From assembly GCF_002101965.1 (NCBI RefSeq), contig NZ_LQQA01000023.1, positions 186,001 through 250,000 of the forward strand: a DNA stretch of 64,000 nucleotides. Reading direction: 5' to 3'. Positions 49,750 to 58,934 of this stretch are shown here, piece after piece. The position numbers were made by a program, and so were the translations under genes. Each line of letters begins with the position of its first letter. The first letter of the stretch is position 1. Below the pieces are notes generated by a model. That model saw only the letters and a program-made list of their open reading frames with translations, did no database searches and was not told where the DNA came from. This DNA is from Mycolicibacterium wolinskyi (GTDB lineage Bacteria > Actinomycetota > Actinomycetes > Mycobacteriales > Mycobacteriaceae).

Positions 49750-50094
49750 TCAAGATGGACTCTCGTCTTTCCACGCTTGCGGCTCACGCGGCCGCATTAC
49801 GGCGTCAACCTTCAGCCGCTTGCTCGTCCAGTGCTCGAGCACGACCTCCCGTTCAATGTGGAAATAGGGTTCCAGTTCCGCCAGCGTCGCGTCCACGAAT
49901 GCCTTCTCGCTTGGGTATCGAGGCAGCTCCGCGTAGACCTTCCGGCTCAAACTCACACAAACCATCATCCGCCCCATCGCGCGCAGGGCGGTGCAAATAG
50001 GGGCAAATGCTATCGGCGTTCCGTCCAGAAACTTGGGTGTGACAGCGGTACCCCGGGGGAACCCGTCCAGGCGGCGCACTTCCACGGCACGCAC
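49750..50094 (-). pseudogene. Nuclease-like relic, truncated
   Basis: The 114-residue frame contains a protein-like core: RYPSEKAFVDATLAELEPYF, then EREVVLEHWTSKRLKVDAVM and REPQAWKDESPS, where it stops. The R-x-x-V-D-A-V strand recalls the first half of PD-(D/E)xK nuclease cores. In another frame directly downstream, SLKAEVVADLGDI could be the continuation, implying a frameshift. I therefore treat it as a broken gene. The first about 40 residues of the frame look less convincing; ATGs at 49968 and 49965 are alternative starts. The gap 49969-50263 before the PIN gene otherwise holds nothing I can identify. Confidence 0.35.
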
Positions 50095-50263
50095 AGCAGA
50101 TTGTGCTGGCTACGAGGACTTGAGTATTGGAATAGTAATTGTCTCCACGCGGGCAAACGCCTTCCAGGCTGCGGGGCGTGTCAGCGCACGAAGGAATCGC
50201 CAGGGGGTGATAATCCGGAACGTGGCGGATGGGGGCGGCAGTGCAGGTGGCGCACCATCACCC

Positions 50264-51754
50264 ATGCGCTTTCTCCTGGATACAAACGCTTTCATCGCGT
50301 TAGAGCCATTCGCTGGCCAAATGGAAGCGGGCATGGGTCCTGCCGCCACTTTCATGCGCTTGGCGATGAAGCAAGGCCACCGAGTTTTCGTACACCCTGC
50401 TAGTCGAGACGAACTGGCAGAGGGCAAGGATCCCGTCCGCGTCCAACAGCGGATGGCGGAACTGAACAAGTTCGACATGCTGGTCGAATCACCGATCAGC
50501 TCGCAGATCGACATTGAGCTCGGCCCTGTTGTGCCTGACAGTAATGATCATCGCGACCGCCGAATCCTCGCTGCGCTGTACTCGAACGCCGTCAACTTTC
50601 TAGTAAGCGATGATGGCCGTCTTCGGCGTAGGGCCAAGCGTATTGGTGTTGGCGAGCGTGTCTTGACGCTTGCTGATGCTGTCGCGATGCTCGAAGGCCT
50701 CGAGCCGACCGTCGCCCCTCCTCCGCCCCGGGTCAAGGAGGTGCCGTCCTACGCGCTGGATCTCGACCAAGAAATCTTCGAGAGCATCCGTGGCGACTAT
50801 CCAGAGTTCGACGATTGGATTGCCAAAGTGCAGGGGGATTCGGCGAACCGCGAGTGCTTCGTCGTCGAAGAAGACGACGGGACCTATGCGGCGATAGCAA
50901 TTCTGAAGATCAACGAGGAGGACGGTAGCTACGGCTTGGCCATGCCGGTCACCAAGATCTCTACTTTCAAAGTGGCACCGTCATATTCGGGCAACCACTA
51001 TGGGGAGCTTCTACTCAAGGCTGTCTTGCAGTCCCACCACGACCACGACGTACGGAGCGCCTACCTTGAGGTCTGGGACCACCACCAACGCTTGATTGAC
51101 TTCCTCGGCTTGTTTGGATATTTCGACGGCGGCCAGTCGGCGAGGGGTGAAGTTGTATTGGTCAAGGTCTTTCGGCCGCGAGAGGCGTCGCTGAGCCCTC
51201 TCGACTTCCACGTTCGCCATGGGCCGCCAGCAGTTGCAAGCGGCGCATCGGTGTTTGTCATACCGATTCAGAACAATTGGCACAACCAGCTGTTCCCCGA
51301 ACGCGCTTCATTCGGAGCTGGTGGTCAGCTCGCGCTACCCGGAATTACCGGACAGACCACCCGCCCCTGGGGAAACGCTTTACGAAAGGCATACCTATGT
51401 AACGCGTCGACCAAGCAGATACAGCAGGGTGACGTAATTCTCTTCTACCGTTCCGGGTTCCAGACGGTCGAGGTGATTGGCGTTGTGGAGGACACGCACC
51501 GCACGTCTTCACCCGAGGAAGCGTTGAATCTGGTCGGTGGACGGACGGTTTACAGCGCGACCGACATTGAGGCGCTTGCCCGGCACCCATCGCAAGTACT
51601 CGTTATCTTGTTCCGCCAGGATCGGGTTATCGATCCGCCGTGGACACTGGCCGAACTAGTGTCCAACCGCGTGCTCAGGGCACCACCACAAACTGTTCAA
51701 AAGGTGAGGGAGGATGGCACCCAATGGGTTCACCAGCAACTGGCAGACAGGTAG
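50264..51754 (+). CDS. PIN-GNAT-EVE-like three-domain fusion protein
   Basis: A 496-residue protein with three parts. Residues 1-145 form a PIN-like nuclease domain: Asp6 in RFLLDTNAF, Glu50 in SRDELAEG, Asp95/Asp98 in NDHRDRRIL and Asp116/Asp117 in VSDDGRL, a full acidic set. Residues about 170-305 form a GNAT acetyltransferase-like domain (VAPSYSGNHYGELLLKAVL as the acetyl-CoA loop, AYLEVWDHHQRLIDFLGLFGY near its end). Residues about 328-490 resemble an EVE/PUA-type fold (VFVIPIQNNWHNQLFP; QIQQGDVILFYRSGFQTVEVIGVV) that could read modified nucleic acid. The next gene encodes an ASCH domain of the same superfold and overlaps this one. Both sit beside tRNA-Arg. A defence or toxin-antitoxin role acting on RNA is inference. 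Confidence 0.68.
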   Translation: MRFLLDTNAFIALEPFAGQMEAGMGPAATFMRLAMKQGHRVFVHPASRDELAEGKDPVRVQQRMAELNKFDMLVESPISSQIDIELGPVVPDSNDHRDRRILAALYSNAVNFLVSDDGRLRRRAKRIGVGERVLTLADAVAMLEGLEPTVAPPPPRVKEVPSYALDLDQEIFESIRGDYPEFDDWIAKVQGDSANRECFVVEEDDGTYAAIAILKINEEDGSYGLAMPVTKISTFKVAPSYSGNHYGELLLKAVLQSHHDHDVRSAYLEVWDHHQRLIDFLGLFGYFDGGQSARGEVVLVKVFRPREASLSPLDFHVRHGPPAVASGASVFVIPIQNNWHNQLFPERASFGAGGQLALPGITGQTTRPWGNALRKAYLCNASTKQIQQGDVILFYRSGFQTVEVIGVVEDTHRTSSPEEALNLVGGRTVYSATDIEALARHPSQVLVILFRQDRVIDPPWTLAELVSNRVLRAPPQTVQKVREDGTQWVHQQLADR

Positions 51755-52161
51755 TGATGTCTGTCCATCCGCGGTATGCGGAGGCCATCATGGACGGCCG
51801 GAAGAAGGTCGAGTTTCGCAAACGGCCGCTAGCCAGCGACGTGTCCGTGGTGTGGGTGTACGCCACAGCACCAGTTCAGCGGATAATCGGCTGCTTCGAG
51901 GTGGATGCAACTGTCACCGCGTCACCTCGCAACCTCTGGCGTCGATTCGCGAGCGTCGGTTGTATAGACCGGGCCGACTTCGACCGGTACTACGCGGGAA
52001 GCAGCGTTGGATCGGGCATCCGAATTGGAAATGTGATCCGACTTGAGGAGCCGGCCCCTATTCGTGAGCTTCTGCCCTCCGGCGTACCTCCGCAGAGCTT
52101 TGCGTATGTCGAGCCAACTGACCCATCGGGACGGCGTGCACCTGTCGTTGCGGCAGGTTGA
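51724..52161 (+). CDS. ASCH-domain protein
   Basis: A 145-residue ASCH (PUA-like) protein. The signature region is VMSVHPRYAEAIMDGRKKVEFRKRP, including the G-x-K-x-x-E-F-R motif. VVWVYATAPVQRIIGCFEV forms the following strands. ASCH domains bind RNA or nucleotides and occur with translation, RNA-processing and toxin-like genes. The ATG at 51724 overlaps the upstream gene by 31 bases and has GGGAGG 10 bases before it; a later ATG at 51757 lies just after the upstream stop. The tight coupling suggests one functional unit with the PIN-GNAT-EVE-like protein. Confidence 0.72.
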   Translation: MGSPATGRQVVMSVHPRYAEAIMDGRKKVEFRKRPLASDVSVVWVYATAPVQRIIGCFEVDATVTASPRNLWRRFASVGCIDRADFDRYYAGSSVGSGIRIGNVIRLEEPAPIRELLPSGVPPQSFAYVEPTDPSGRRAPVVAAG

Positions 52162-52316
52162 CCTCATCGAAACGCATGTCGGACCAGTCTGGGGTGAGCG
52201 CTACACGCGCCGCGCTTTGCTGGCCTCCCATTGGGAAGAATCTGTTATCGCACATTAATCGCACGGTCGGCACCCGGATTATCTGAAAAACGTAGCCTGA
52301 CCTGCAAAAATGAACG

Positions 52317-52389
52317 TGCCCCCGGCAGGATTCGAACCTGCGGCCTTCTGCTCCGGAGGCAGACGCTCTATCCCCTGAGCTACGGGGGC
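52317..52389 (-). tRNA. argV: tRNA-Arg (anticodon CCG)
   Basis: The minus strand folds as a 73-base tRNA. The 7-bp acceptor stem is GCCCCCG with CGGGGGC. The D-arm has GCTC/GAGC, and the anticodon stem TCTGC/GCAGA encloses the loop CTCCGGA with anticodon CCG. The T-arm GCAGG-TTCGAAT-CCTGC is followed by discriminator A; no CCA is encoded. CCG reads the Arg codon CGG. Its 3' end faces the accessory region, and argS lies on its other side. The symbol follows my memory of the equivalent M. tuberculosis gene. Confidence 0.95.
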
Positions 52390-52480
52390 GCGATGGATAA
52401 ACCAGCTGCGCCGATTGGGCGTGGATAGCGTAGCGCATTCGGCGGCGAATACGGATTCGGGGCGTGAGCACCCCAGACCA

Positions 52481-52486
52481 TAGGAT
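52481..52486 (+). promoter_or_regulatory. -10 box TAGGAT for the argS operon
   Basis: TAGGAT lies 8 bases before the argS GTG at 52495, consistent with a leaderless or very short leader. Confidence 0.5.
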
Positions 52487-52494
52487 GGACCCTC

Positions 52495-54147
52495 GTGACC
52501 CCCGCCGACCTTGCTGAGCTGCTCAAGGCCACTGCTGCGGCAGTGCTGACCGAACATGACCTGGACACGGCCGCGTTGCCCGCGACCGTGACGGTCGAGC
52601 GCCCACGCAACCCGGAGCACGGCGACTACGCGACCAACCTGGCGCTGCAGGTCGCCAAGAAGGTCGGGGTCAATCCGCGTGAGCTCGCGGGCTGGCTGGC
52701 GACCGCGCTCGCCGCCGCCGACGGCATCGCCGCCGCCGACGTCGCCGGCCCCGGCTTCGTCAACCTGCGCATCGAGGCGTCCGCGCAGGGCGTCATCGTC
52801 ACGAACGTGCTGGACGCGGCGGCCGGCTACGGCGCGTCGGACGCGCTCAAGGGGCAGAACATCAACCTGGAGTTCGTCTCGGCCAACCCCACGGGCCCGA
52901 TCCACATCGGTGGCACCCGCTGGGCCGCCGTGGGTGACGCGCTGGGGCGGCTGCTGGCCACGCAGGGCGCCGAGGTCACGCGTGAGTACTACTTCAACGA
53001 TCACGGCGCGCAGATCGATCGGTTCACCAACTCGCTCATCGCGTCGGCGAAGGGCGAGCCGACGCCCGAGGATGGCTATGCCGGGGCCTACATCGTCGAC
53101 ATCGCGCAGCAGGTGCTGGCCAAGGCGCCGGACGCGCTGAGCCTGCCCGACGAGCAGCAGCGCGAGACGTTCCGCGCGATCGGCGTCGACCTGATGTTCA
53201 CCCACATCAAGGAGTCGCTGCACGAGTTCGGCACCGACTTCGACGTGTACACGCACGAGGATTCGATGCACACGTCCGGCCGGGTACAGCAGGCCATCGC
53301 CAAGCTGCGCGAGACCGGCAACATCTACGAGAAGGACGGCGCGACCTGGTTGCGCACCACCGAGTTCGGTGACGACAAGGACCGCGTCGTCATCAAGAGC
53401 GACGGCAACCCGGCCTACATCGCCGGTGATCTCGCCTACTACCTGGACAAGCGCCAGCGCGGCTTCGACCTGTGTATCTACATGCTGGGCGCCGACCACC
53501 ACGGCTACATCGCGCGGCTCAAGGCGGCCGCGGCGGCCCTCGGCGACGACCCGAACACGGTCGAGGTGCTGATCGGGCAGATGGTCAACCTCGTGCGCGA
53601 CGGTCAGCCGGTGCGGATGAGCAAGCGGGCAGGCACGGTCATCACGCTCGACGACCTGGTCGAGGCCATCGGCGTGGATGCCGCACGCTACGCGCTGATT
53701 CGCTCGTCGGTGGACACCCCGATCGACATCGACCTGGCGCTGTGGTCGAGTGCGTCCAACGAAAACCCGGTCTACTACGTGCAGTACGCACATGCCCGGC
53801 TGTCGGCGCTGGCCCGCAATGCCGCTGATCTGGGTGTGGCCGCCAGCACCGACAAGCTGGACCTGCTCACGCACGACAAAGAGGGCACGCTGATCCGCAA
53901 CCTGGGCGAGTTCTCCCGGGTGCTCAAGACGGCTGCCGCACTGCGCGAACCGCACCGCGTGTGCCGCTACCTGGAGGATCTGGCCGGCGACTACCACCGG
54001 TTCTACGACTCCTGCCGGGTGCTGCCGCAAGGCGACGAGCAACCGGGCGACCTGCATGCGGCGCGGCTCGCCCTGTGCCAGGCCACCCGTCAGGTCATCG
54101 CCAACGGTCTGGCGATCCTCGGCGTCACCGCCCCGGAGCGGATGTGA
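52495..54147 (+). CDS. argS: Arginyl-tRNA synthetase
   Basis: A 550-residue class I aminoacyl-tRNA synthetase. The N-terminal about 100 residues are the Add-1 tRNA-binding domain. The HIGH motif reads NPTGPIHIGG near residue 130, and the KMSKS-like motif reads RMSKRAG near residue 375. The C-terminal helical DALR domain (YYVQYAHARLSALARN) binds the anticodon. It charges tRNA-Arg with arginine. The GTG start overlaps no other gene, but the gene ends with GTGA overlapping lysA. Confidence 0.96.
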   Translation: MTPADLAELLKATAAAVLTEHDLDTAALPATVTVERPRNPEHGDYATNLALQVAKKVGVNPRELAGWLATALAAADGIAAADVAGPGFVNLRIEASAQGVIVTNVLDAAAGYGASDALKGQNINLEFVSANPTGPIHIGGTRWAAVGDALGRLLATQGAEVTREYYFNDHGAQIDRFTNSLIASAKGEPTPEDGYAGAYIVDIAQQVLAKAPDALSLPDEQQRETFRAIGVDLMFTHIKESLHEFGTDFDVYTHEDSMHTSGRVQQAIAKLRETGNIYEKDGATWLRTTEFGDDKDRVVIKSDGNPAYIAGDLAYYLDKRQRGFDLCIYMLGADHHGYIARLKAAAAALGDDPNTVEVLIGQMVNLVRDGQPVRMSKRAGTVITLDDLVEAIGVDAARYALIRSSVDTPIDIDLALWSSASNENPVYYVQYAHARLSALARNAADLGVAASTDKLDLLTHDKEGTLIRNLGEFSRVLKTAAALREPHRVCRYLEDLAGDYHRFYDSCRVLPQGDEQPGDLHAARLALCQATRQVIANGLAILGVTAPERM

Positions 54148-55568
54148 ACGCGCACCCCGCCGGTCCCCGGCACGCCGAGGAAATCCACCACACCGCAACC
54201 CCCGCCAAGCCACAGAACCCGGACGAGATTCTGCTGCTGGCGCCGAATGTGTGGCCGCGCAACCTGGTTCGCGGTGCCGACGGCGTGGTGTCGATCGCCG
54301 GAGTCTCGGTCACGGATCTGGCGGCCGAGTTCGGCACGCCGCTGTTCGTCATCGACGAGGCCGACTTCCGGTCCCGCTGCCGCGATATCGCGGCAGCCTT
54401 CGGCGGCGGTGAATACGTGCACTACGCGGCCAAGGCGTTCCTGTGCTCCGAGATCGCGCGCTGGGTGAACGAGGAAGGCCTCGCGCTCGACGTGGCAACC
54501 GGGGGCGAGCTGGCCGTCGCGTTGCACGCGGGCTTCCCGGCAGAGCGAATCACGGTGCACGGCAACAACAAGTCCGTCGAAGAGTTGACCATGGCCGTCA
54601 AGGCCGGCGTCGGCCACGTGGTGCTGGACTCCGAGATCGAGATCGAGCGCCTCGACGCGATCGCCGGACAGGCCGGTGTCGTGCAGGATGTCTTGGTGCG
54701 CGTCACGGTCGGCGTGGAGGCGCATACCCACGAGTTCATCTCGACCGCGCACGAAGACCAGAAGTTCGGGCTGTCACTGGCCACCGGCGCCGCGATGGAC
54801 GCGGTACGTCGGGTGTTCGCCACCGACAACCTGCGGCTCGTCGGCCTGCACAGCCATATCGGCTCGCAGATCTTCGACGTGGCCGGGTTCGAGCTCGCCG
54901 CGCACCGGGTGATCGGTCTGCTGCGCGACGTGGTCGCCGAGTTCGGCGTGGAGAAGACGGCACAGATTTCGATCGTGGATCTCGGTGGGGGACTGGGCAT
55001 CTCGTACCTACCCCACGATGACCCGCCGCCCATGCAAGAGCTCGCCGACAAATTGCTCGCCATCGTGCGCAACGAGTCCGCGGCCGTCGGGCTGCCCGCG
55101 CCCAAGCTCGTCGTCGAGCCGGGCCGGGCGATCGCCGGGCCGGGGACCATCACGCTCTACGAGGTGGGCACCGTCAAAGACGTGGCCGTGAGCCCGACCG
55201 CACATCGCCGGTACGTGAGCGTCGACGGCGGCATGAGCGACAACATCCGCACCTCGCTCTACGCGGCCGAGTACGACGCCCGGCTGGTGTCGCGCGTCAG
55301 CGATGCGCCGGCCGCCCTCGCGCGGATCGTCGGAAAGCACTGCGAGAGCGGCGATATCGTCGTCCGCGACACGTGGGTCTCCGATGACATCGCGCCGGGG
55401 GATCTGCTCGGGGTGGCCGCGACCGGTGCGTACTGCTACTCGATGTCGAGCCGGTACAACCTGCTGTGCCGTCCCGCCGTGGTGGCGGTGAAGGACGGCA
55501 AGGCGCGGCTGGTACTGCGACGGGAGACCGTCGACGATCTTTTGAGCCTGGAGGTGAGTGGTCAATGA
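54144..55568 (+). CDS. lysA: Diaminopimelate decarboxylase
   Basis: A 474-residue PLP-dependent fold-III enzyme. The PLP Lys lies in YVHYAAKAFLCSEI near residue 95. The glycine-rich PLP phosphate site is IVDLGGGLGISYLP, and the C-terminal beta domain holds CESGDIVVRD, with the catalytic Cys. It makes L-lysine from meso-diaminopimelate, the last step of the pathway. The GTG at 54144 overlaps the argS stop; the gene ends with ATGA overlapping hom. Confidence 0.96.
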   Translation: MNAHPAGPRHAEEIHHTATPAKPQNPDEILLLAPNVWPRNLVRGADGVVSIAGVSVTDLAAEFGTPLFVIDEADFRSRCRDIAAAFGGGEYVHYAAKAFLCSEIARWVNEEGLALDVATGGELAVALHAGFPAERITVHGNNKSVEELTMAVKAGVGHVVLDSEIEIERLDAIAGQAGVVQDVLVRVTVGVEAHTHEFISTAHEDQKFGLSLATGAAMDAVRRVFATDNLRLVGLHSHIGSQIFDVAGFELAAHRVIGLLRDVVAEFGVEKTAQISIVDLGGGLGISYLPHDDPPPMQELADKLLAIVRNESAAVGLPAPKLVVEPGRAIAGPGTITLYEVGTVKDVAVSPTAHRRYVSVDGGMSDNIRTSLYAAEYDARLVSRVSDAPAALARIVGKHCESGDIVVRDTWVSDDIAPGDLLGVAATGAYCYSMSSRYNLLCRPAVVAVKDGKARLVLRRETVDDLLSLEVSGQ

Positions 55569-56884
55569 GTGAAAAGCCCATCGGCATAGCGGTATTGGGC
55601 CTGGGTAACGTCGGTAGCGAAGTGGTGCGCATCATCAACGAGAGCGCCGCCGACCTGGCCGCCCGCATTGGGGCACCGCTGGAGCTGCGCGGCATCGGTG
55701 TCCGCCGGGTCTCCGACGATCGCGGCGTGCCAACCGATCTGCTCACCGACGACATCGCGGGCCTGGTGTCGCGTGACGACGTCGACATCGTCGTGGAGGT
55801 GATGGGTCCGGTCAAGCCCGCCCGCAAGGCCATCCTGGCCGCGCTCGAGCAGGGCAAGTCCGTCGTCACCGCCAACAAGGCCCTGATGGCGCAGTCGACC
55901 GGTGAGTTGGCGCAGGCCGCCGAAAAGGCCCGCGTCGACCTGTATTTCGAGGCCGCGGTGGCCGGGGCGATCCCGGTCATCCGCCCGCTGACCCAGTCGC
56001 TGGCCGGTGACTCCGTGCTGCGGGTGGCCGGCATCGTCAACGGCACCACGAACTACATCCTGTCCGAGATGGACAGCACCGGAGCCAATTACGAGGCCGC
56101 GCTGGCCGACGCGAGCGCGCTCGGCTACGCCGAGGCCGATCCCACTGCCGATGTCGAGGGCTACGACGCCGCGGCCAAGGCGGCGATTCTGGCCTCGATC
56201 GCGTTCCACACCCGGGTGACGGCCGACGACGTGTACCGCGAGGGCATCACCAAGGTCACCGCAGCGGACTTCGTCTCGGCACGTGCACTGGGCTGCACCA
56301 TCAAGCTGCTCGCGATCTGCGAGCGGCTCACCACCGACGAAGGCAAGCAACGGGTTTCGGCACGCGTGTATCCGGCGCTGGTCCCGCTGTCGCATCCACT
56401 GGCCGCGGTCAACGGCGCGTTCAACGCCGTCGTCGTCGAAGCCGAAGCGGCCGGCCGGCTGATGTTCTACGGCCAGGGCGCAGGCGGCGCTCCGACCGCG
56501 TCGGCCGTGCTCGGCGACGTCGTGATGGCTGCCCGCAACCGGGTGCAGGGTGGCCGCGGGCCGCGCGAGTCGAAGTACGCCAAGCTGCCGATCGCGCCCA
56601 TCGGCTTCATCCCGACCCGCTACTACGTCAACATGAACGTCTCCGATCGGCCGGGCGTCCTGTCGGCTGTGGCAGCCGAATTCGCCAAGCGTGAGGTCAG
56701 CATCTCCGAGGTGCGCCAGGAAGGCATGGTCGACGAGGGCGGCCAGCCGTGCGGCGCGCGCATCGTCGTGGTCACCCACGAGGCCACCGACGCAGCGCTG
56801 TCAGAGACCGTCGAGGCGCTGGCTGATCTCGACGTGGTGCAGACCATCAACAGCGTGCTCCGCATGGAAGGAACGAGCGCATGA
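55565..56884 (+). CDS. hom: Homoserine dehydrogenase
   Basis: A 439-residue enzyme. The Rossmann motif is IAVLGLGNVGSEVVRI. The catalytic domain includes FEAAVAGAIPVIRPL and GIVNGTTNYILSEM. A C-terminal ACT domain (RYYVNMNVSDRPGVLSAVAAEF) is the site for threonine feedback control. It reduces aspartate semialdehyde to homoserine. ATGA overlaps link it to lysA upstream and thrC downstream. It is also called thrA in mycobacterial annotation. Confidence 0.96.
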   Translation: MSEKPIGIAVLGLGNVGSEVVRIINESAADLAARIGAPLELRGIGVRRVSDDRGVPTDLLTDDIAGLVSRDDVDIVVEVMGPVKPARKAILAALEQGKSVVTANKALMAQSTGELAQAAEKARVDLYFEAAVAGAIPVIRPLTQSLAGDSVLRVAGIVNGTTNYILSEMDSTGANYEAALADASALGYAEADPTADVEGYDAAAKAAILASIAFHTRVTADDVYREGITKVTAADFVSARALGCTIKLLAICERLTTDEGKQRVSARVYPALVPLSHPLAAVNGAFNAVVVEAEAAGRLMFYGQGAGGAPTASAVLGDVVMAARNRVQGGRGPRESKYAKLPIAPIGFIPTRYYVNMNVSDRPGVLSAVAAEFAKREVSISEVRQEGMVDEGGQPCGARIVVVTHEATDAALSETVEALADLDVVQTINSVLRMEGTSA

Positions 56885-57975
56885 GTTCAACAAAGGCCGG
56901 TCAAGTTGCCTGGGTGCACCAGCCCTGGCCCGGCCTGATCGAGGCCTACCGCGACCGGCTGCCGGTCGGTGACGACTGGACGCCGATCACCCTGCTGGAG
57001 GGCGGTACGCCACTTATCCACGCCAAGCGGTTGAGCGAATACACCGGCTGCACAGTGCATCTCAAGGTCGAAGGGCTGAACCCGACGGGTTCGTTCAAGG
57101 ACCGAGGCATGACGGTCGCGGTCACCGAATCGTTGGCCCGCGGGCAGCAGGCCGTGCTGTGCGCATCGACCGGCAACACCTCGGCCTCGGCCGCGGCTTA
57201 CGCCGCGCGGGCCGGGATCACGTGTGCGGTGCTGATTCCCCAGGGCAAGATCGCGATGGGCAAGCTGGCCCAGGCGGTCATGCACGGCGCCAAGATCATT
57301 CAGATCGACGGCAACTTCGACGACTGTCTCGAACTCGCGCGCAAGATGACCGCCGACTTCCCGACCATCGCGCTCGTGAACTCGGTCAACCCGTACCGCA
57401 TCGAGGGCCAGAAGACCGCGGCGTTCGAGATCGTCGATGCGCTCGGCACCGCACCCGACGTGCATGCGCTCCCGGTCGGCAACGCGGGCAACATCACCGC
57501 GTACTGGAAGGGCTACACCGAGTACCACCGCGACGGCCTCACGGACCGGCTGCCGCGCATGCTCGGGACCCAGGCCGCAGGCGCGGCCCCGCTGGTGCTC
57601 GGCGAGCCCGTCAAGGAACCCGAGACCATCGCGACCGCCATTCGCATCGGATCGCCCGCCTCGTGGAGTTCGGCGGTCGAGGCTCAGCAGCAGTCCGAGG
57701 GGCGGTTCCTCGCGGCCACCGACGAGGAGATCCTGGCGGCCTACCACCTGGTGGCGCGGACCGAGGGCGTGTTCGTCGAACCGGCGTCGGCGGCCAGCAT
57801 CGCCGGCCTGCTGAAGTCGATCGAAGACGGCTGGGTCAAGCGCGGCTCGACCGTGGTGTGCACCGTCACGGGCAACGGCCTCAAGGATCCCGACACCGCG
57901 CTCAAGGGCATGCCCCCCGTCACGCCGGTTCCGGTGGATCCGGTGGCCGTCGTCGCCAAACTCGGCCTGGTCTAG
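56881..57975 (+). CDS. thrC: Threonine synthase
   Basis: A 364-residue PLP fold-II enzyme. The PLP Lys is in NPTGSFKDRGM near residue 66. The phosphate-binding region is ALPVGNAGNITAYW, and CASTGNTSASAAAY lines the active site. It converts O-phosphohomoserine to threonine. Its ATG overlaps the hom stop (ATGA), and thrB follows after 11 bases with a GGAG site. Confidence 0.96.
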   Translation: MSSTKAGQVAWVHQPWPGLIEAYRDRLPVGDDWTPITLLEGGTPLIHAKRLSEYTGCTVHLKVEGLNPTGSFKDRGMTVAVTESLARGQQAVLCASTGNTSASAAAYAARAGITCAVLIPQGKIAMGKLAQAVMHGAKIIQIDGNFDDCLELARKMTADFPTIALVNSVNPYRIEGQKTAAFEIVDALGTAPDVHALPVGNAGNITAYWKGYTEYHRDGLTDRLPRMLGTQAAGAAPLVLGEPVKEPETIATAIRIGSPASWSSAVEAQQQSEGRFLAATDEEILAAYHLVARTEGVFVEPASAASIAGLLKSIEDGWVKRGSTVVCTVTGNGLKDPDTALKGMPPVTPVPVDPVAVVAKLGLV

Positions 57976-57986
57976 CGGAGAGTCAG

Positions 57987-58934
57987 GTGACACACACTCT
58001 GCCCGTCGGGATCACGGCCACCGCCGTCGTCGCCGCGTCCAGTGCGAACCTCGGCCCGGGTTTCGACAGCCTCGGCCTGGCGCTGAGCCTGTATGACGAG
58101 ATCGTCGTCGAGACAACAGAATCCGGACTCCGGGTGGAAGTCGAAGGCGAGGGTGCCGGGCAGGTGCCCCTGGACGCGACGCATCTGGTGGTGCGTGCGA
58201 TCGAGGCCGGCCTGCGGGCGGCCGGGTACTCGGCTCCCGGGCTGATTGTGCGTTGCCGCAACGACATTCCGCATTCGCGCGGCCTTGGTTCGTCGGCGGC
58301 CGCCGTGGTGGGCGGCTTGGCTGTGGTCAACGGCCTTGTGACACAAGCTGGTTCGGAGCCGATGACGGACACCCAGCTGATCCAGTTGGCCGGCGAGTTC
58401 GAGGGGCATCCGGATAACGCCGCGGCCGCGGTGCTCGGCGGCGCCGTGGTGTCGTGGACCGACGACGGGGAGGACGGCGGAGCGCGCTACTCGGCCGCGC
58501 CGGTGCGGTTGCATCCCGACATCCGGCTGTTCCCCGCCGTGCCGCAGCAGCGGTCGTCGACCGCGGAGACCCGGGTGCTGCTGCCGGAACAGGTCAGCCA
58601 CGTCGACGCGCGCTTCAACGTCAGCCGGGCGGCTCTGCTCGTGGTCGCGCTGACCGAACGGCCTGATCTGCTGATGGCCGCCACGCAGGATGTCCTGCAT
58701 CAGCCTCAGCGCGCGGCCGCGATGCCGGCCTCGGCGGAATATCTGCGGATTCTGCGTCGTTGTGGAATTGCAGCGGTGCTTTCGGGGGCGGGTCCCTCGG
58801 TTCTGGGGATGAGCGCGCAGGTGGCACCACCCGCCGAAGCCCTGGAGTTCGGCAACGCCAACGGGTTCACTGTCAGTGAGATGTCGGTCGGTTCCGCCGT
58901 ACGCTGGACTTCAGGTGTGGCAGCCCGGAACTGA
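57987..58934 (+). CDS. thrB: Homoserine kinase
   Basis: A 315-residue GHMP kinase. The N-terminal motif is ASSANLGPGFDSLGLAL and the ATP-binding motif 2 is PHSRGLGSSAAAVVGG. The C-terminal motif 3 is AVLSGAGPSVLG. It phosphorylates homoserine to supply thrC. GTG at 57987 has GGAG upstream. It ends the argS-lysA-hom-thrC-thrB unit; a 326-base gap separates it from rho. Confidence 0.95.
   Translation: MTHTLPVGITATAVVAASSANLGPGFDSLGLALSLYDEIVVETTESGLRVEVEGEGAGQVPLDATHLVVRAIEAGLRAAGYSAPGLIVRCRNDIPHSRGLGSSAAAVVGGLAVVNGLVTQAGSEPMTDTQLIQLAGEFEGHPDNAAAAVLGGAVVSWTDDGEDGGARYSAAPVRLHPDIRLFPAVPQQRSSTAETRVLLPEQVSHVDARFNVSRAALLVVALTERPDLLMAATQDVLHQPQRAAAMPASAEYLRILRRCGIAAVLSGAGPSVLGMSAQVAPPAEALEFGNANGFTVSEMSVGSAVRWTSGVAARN

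Noticed and set aside
49339..50403. 354-residue plus-strand frame
   Set aside because: It strings together the second methyltransferase relic, the antisense of the nuclease relic and the out-of-frame start of the PIN gene. Composition is not protein-like beyond the relic part.
52279..54213. 644-residue open frame antisense to argS
   Set aside because: It is a GC-rich third-position shadow of a gene with full ArgRS motifs; its own translation has no recognisable fold and crosses the tRNA gene.
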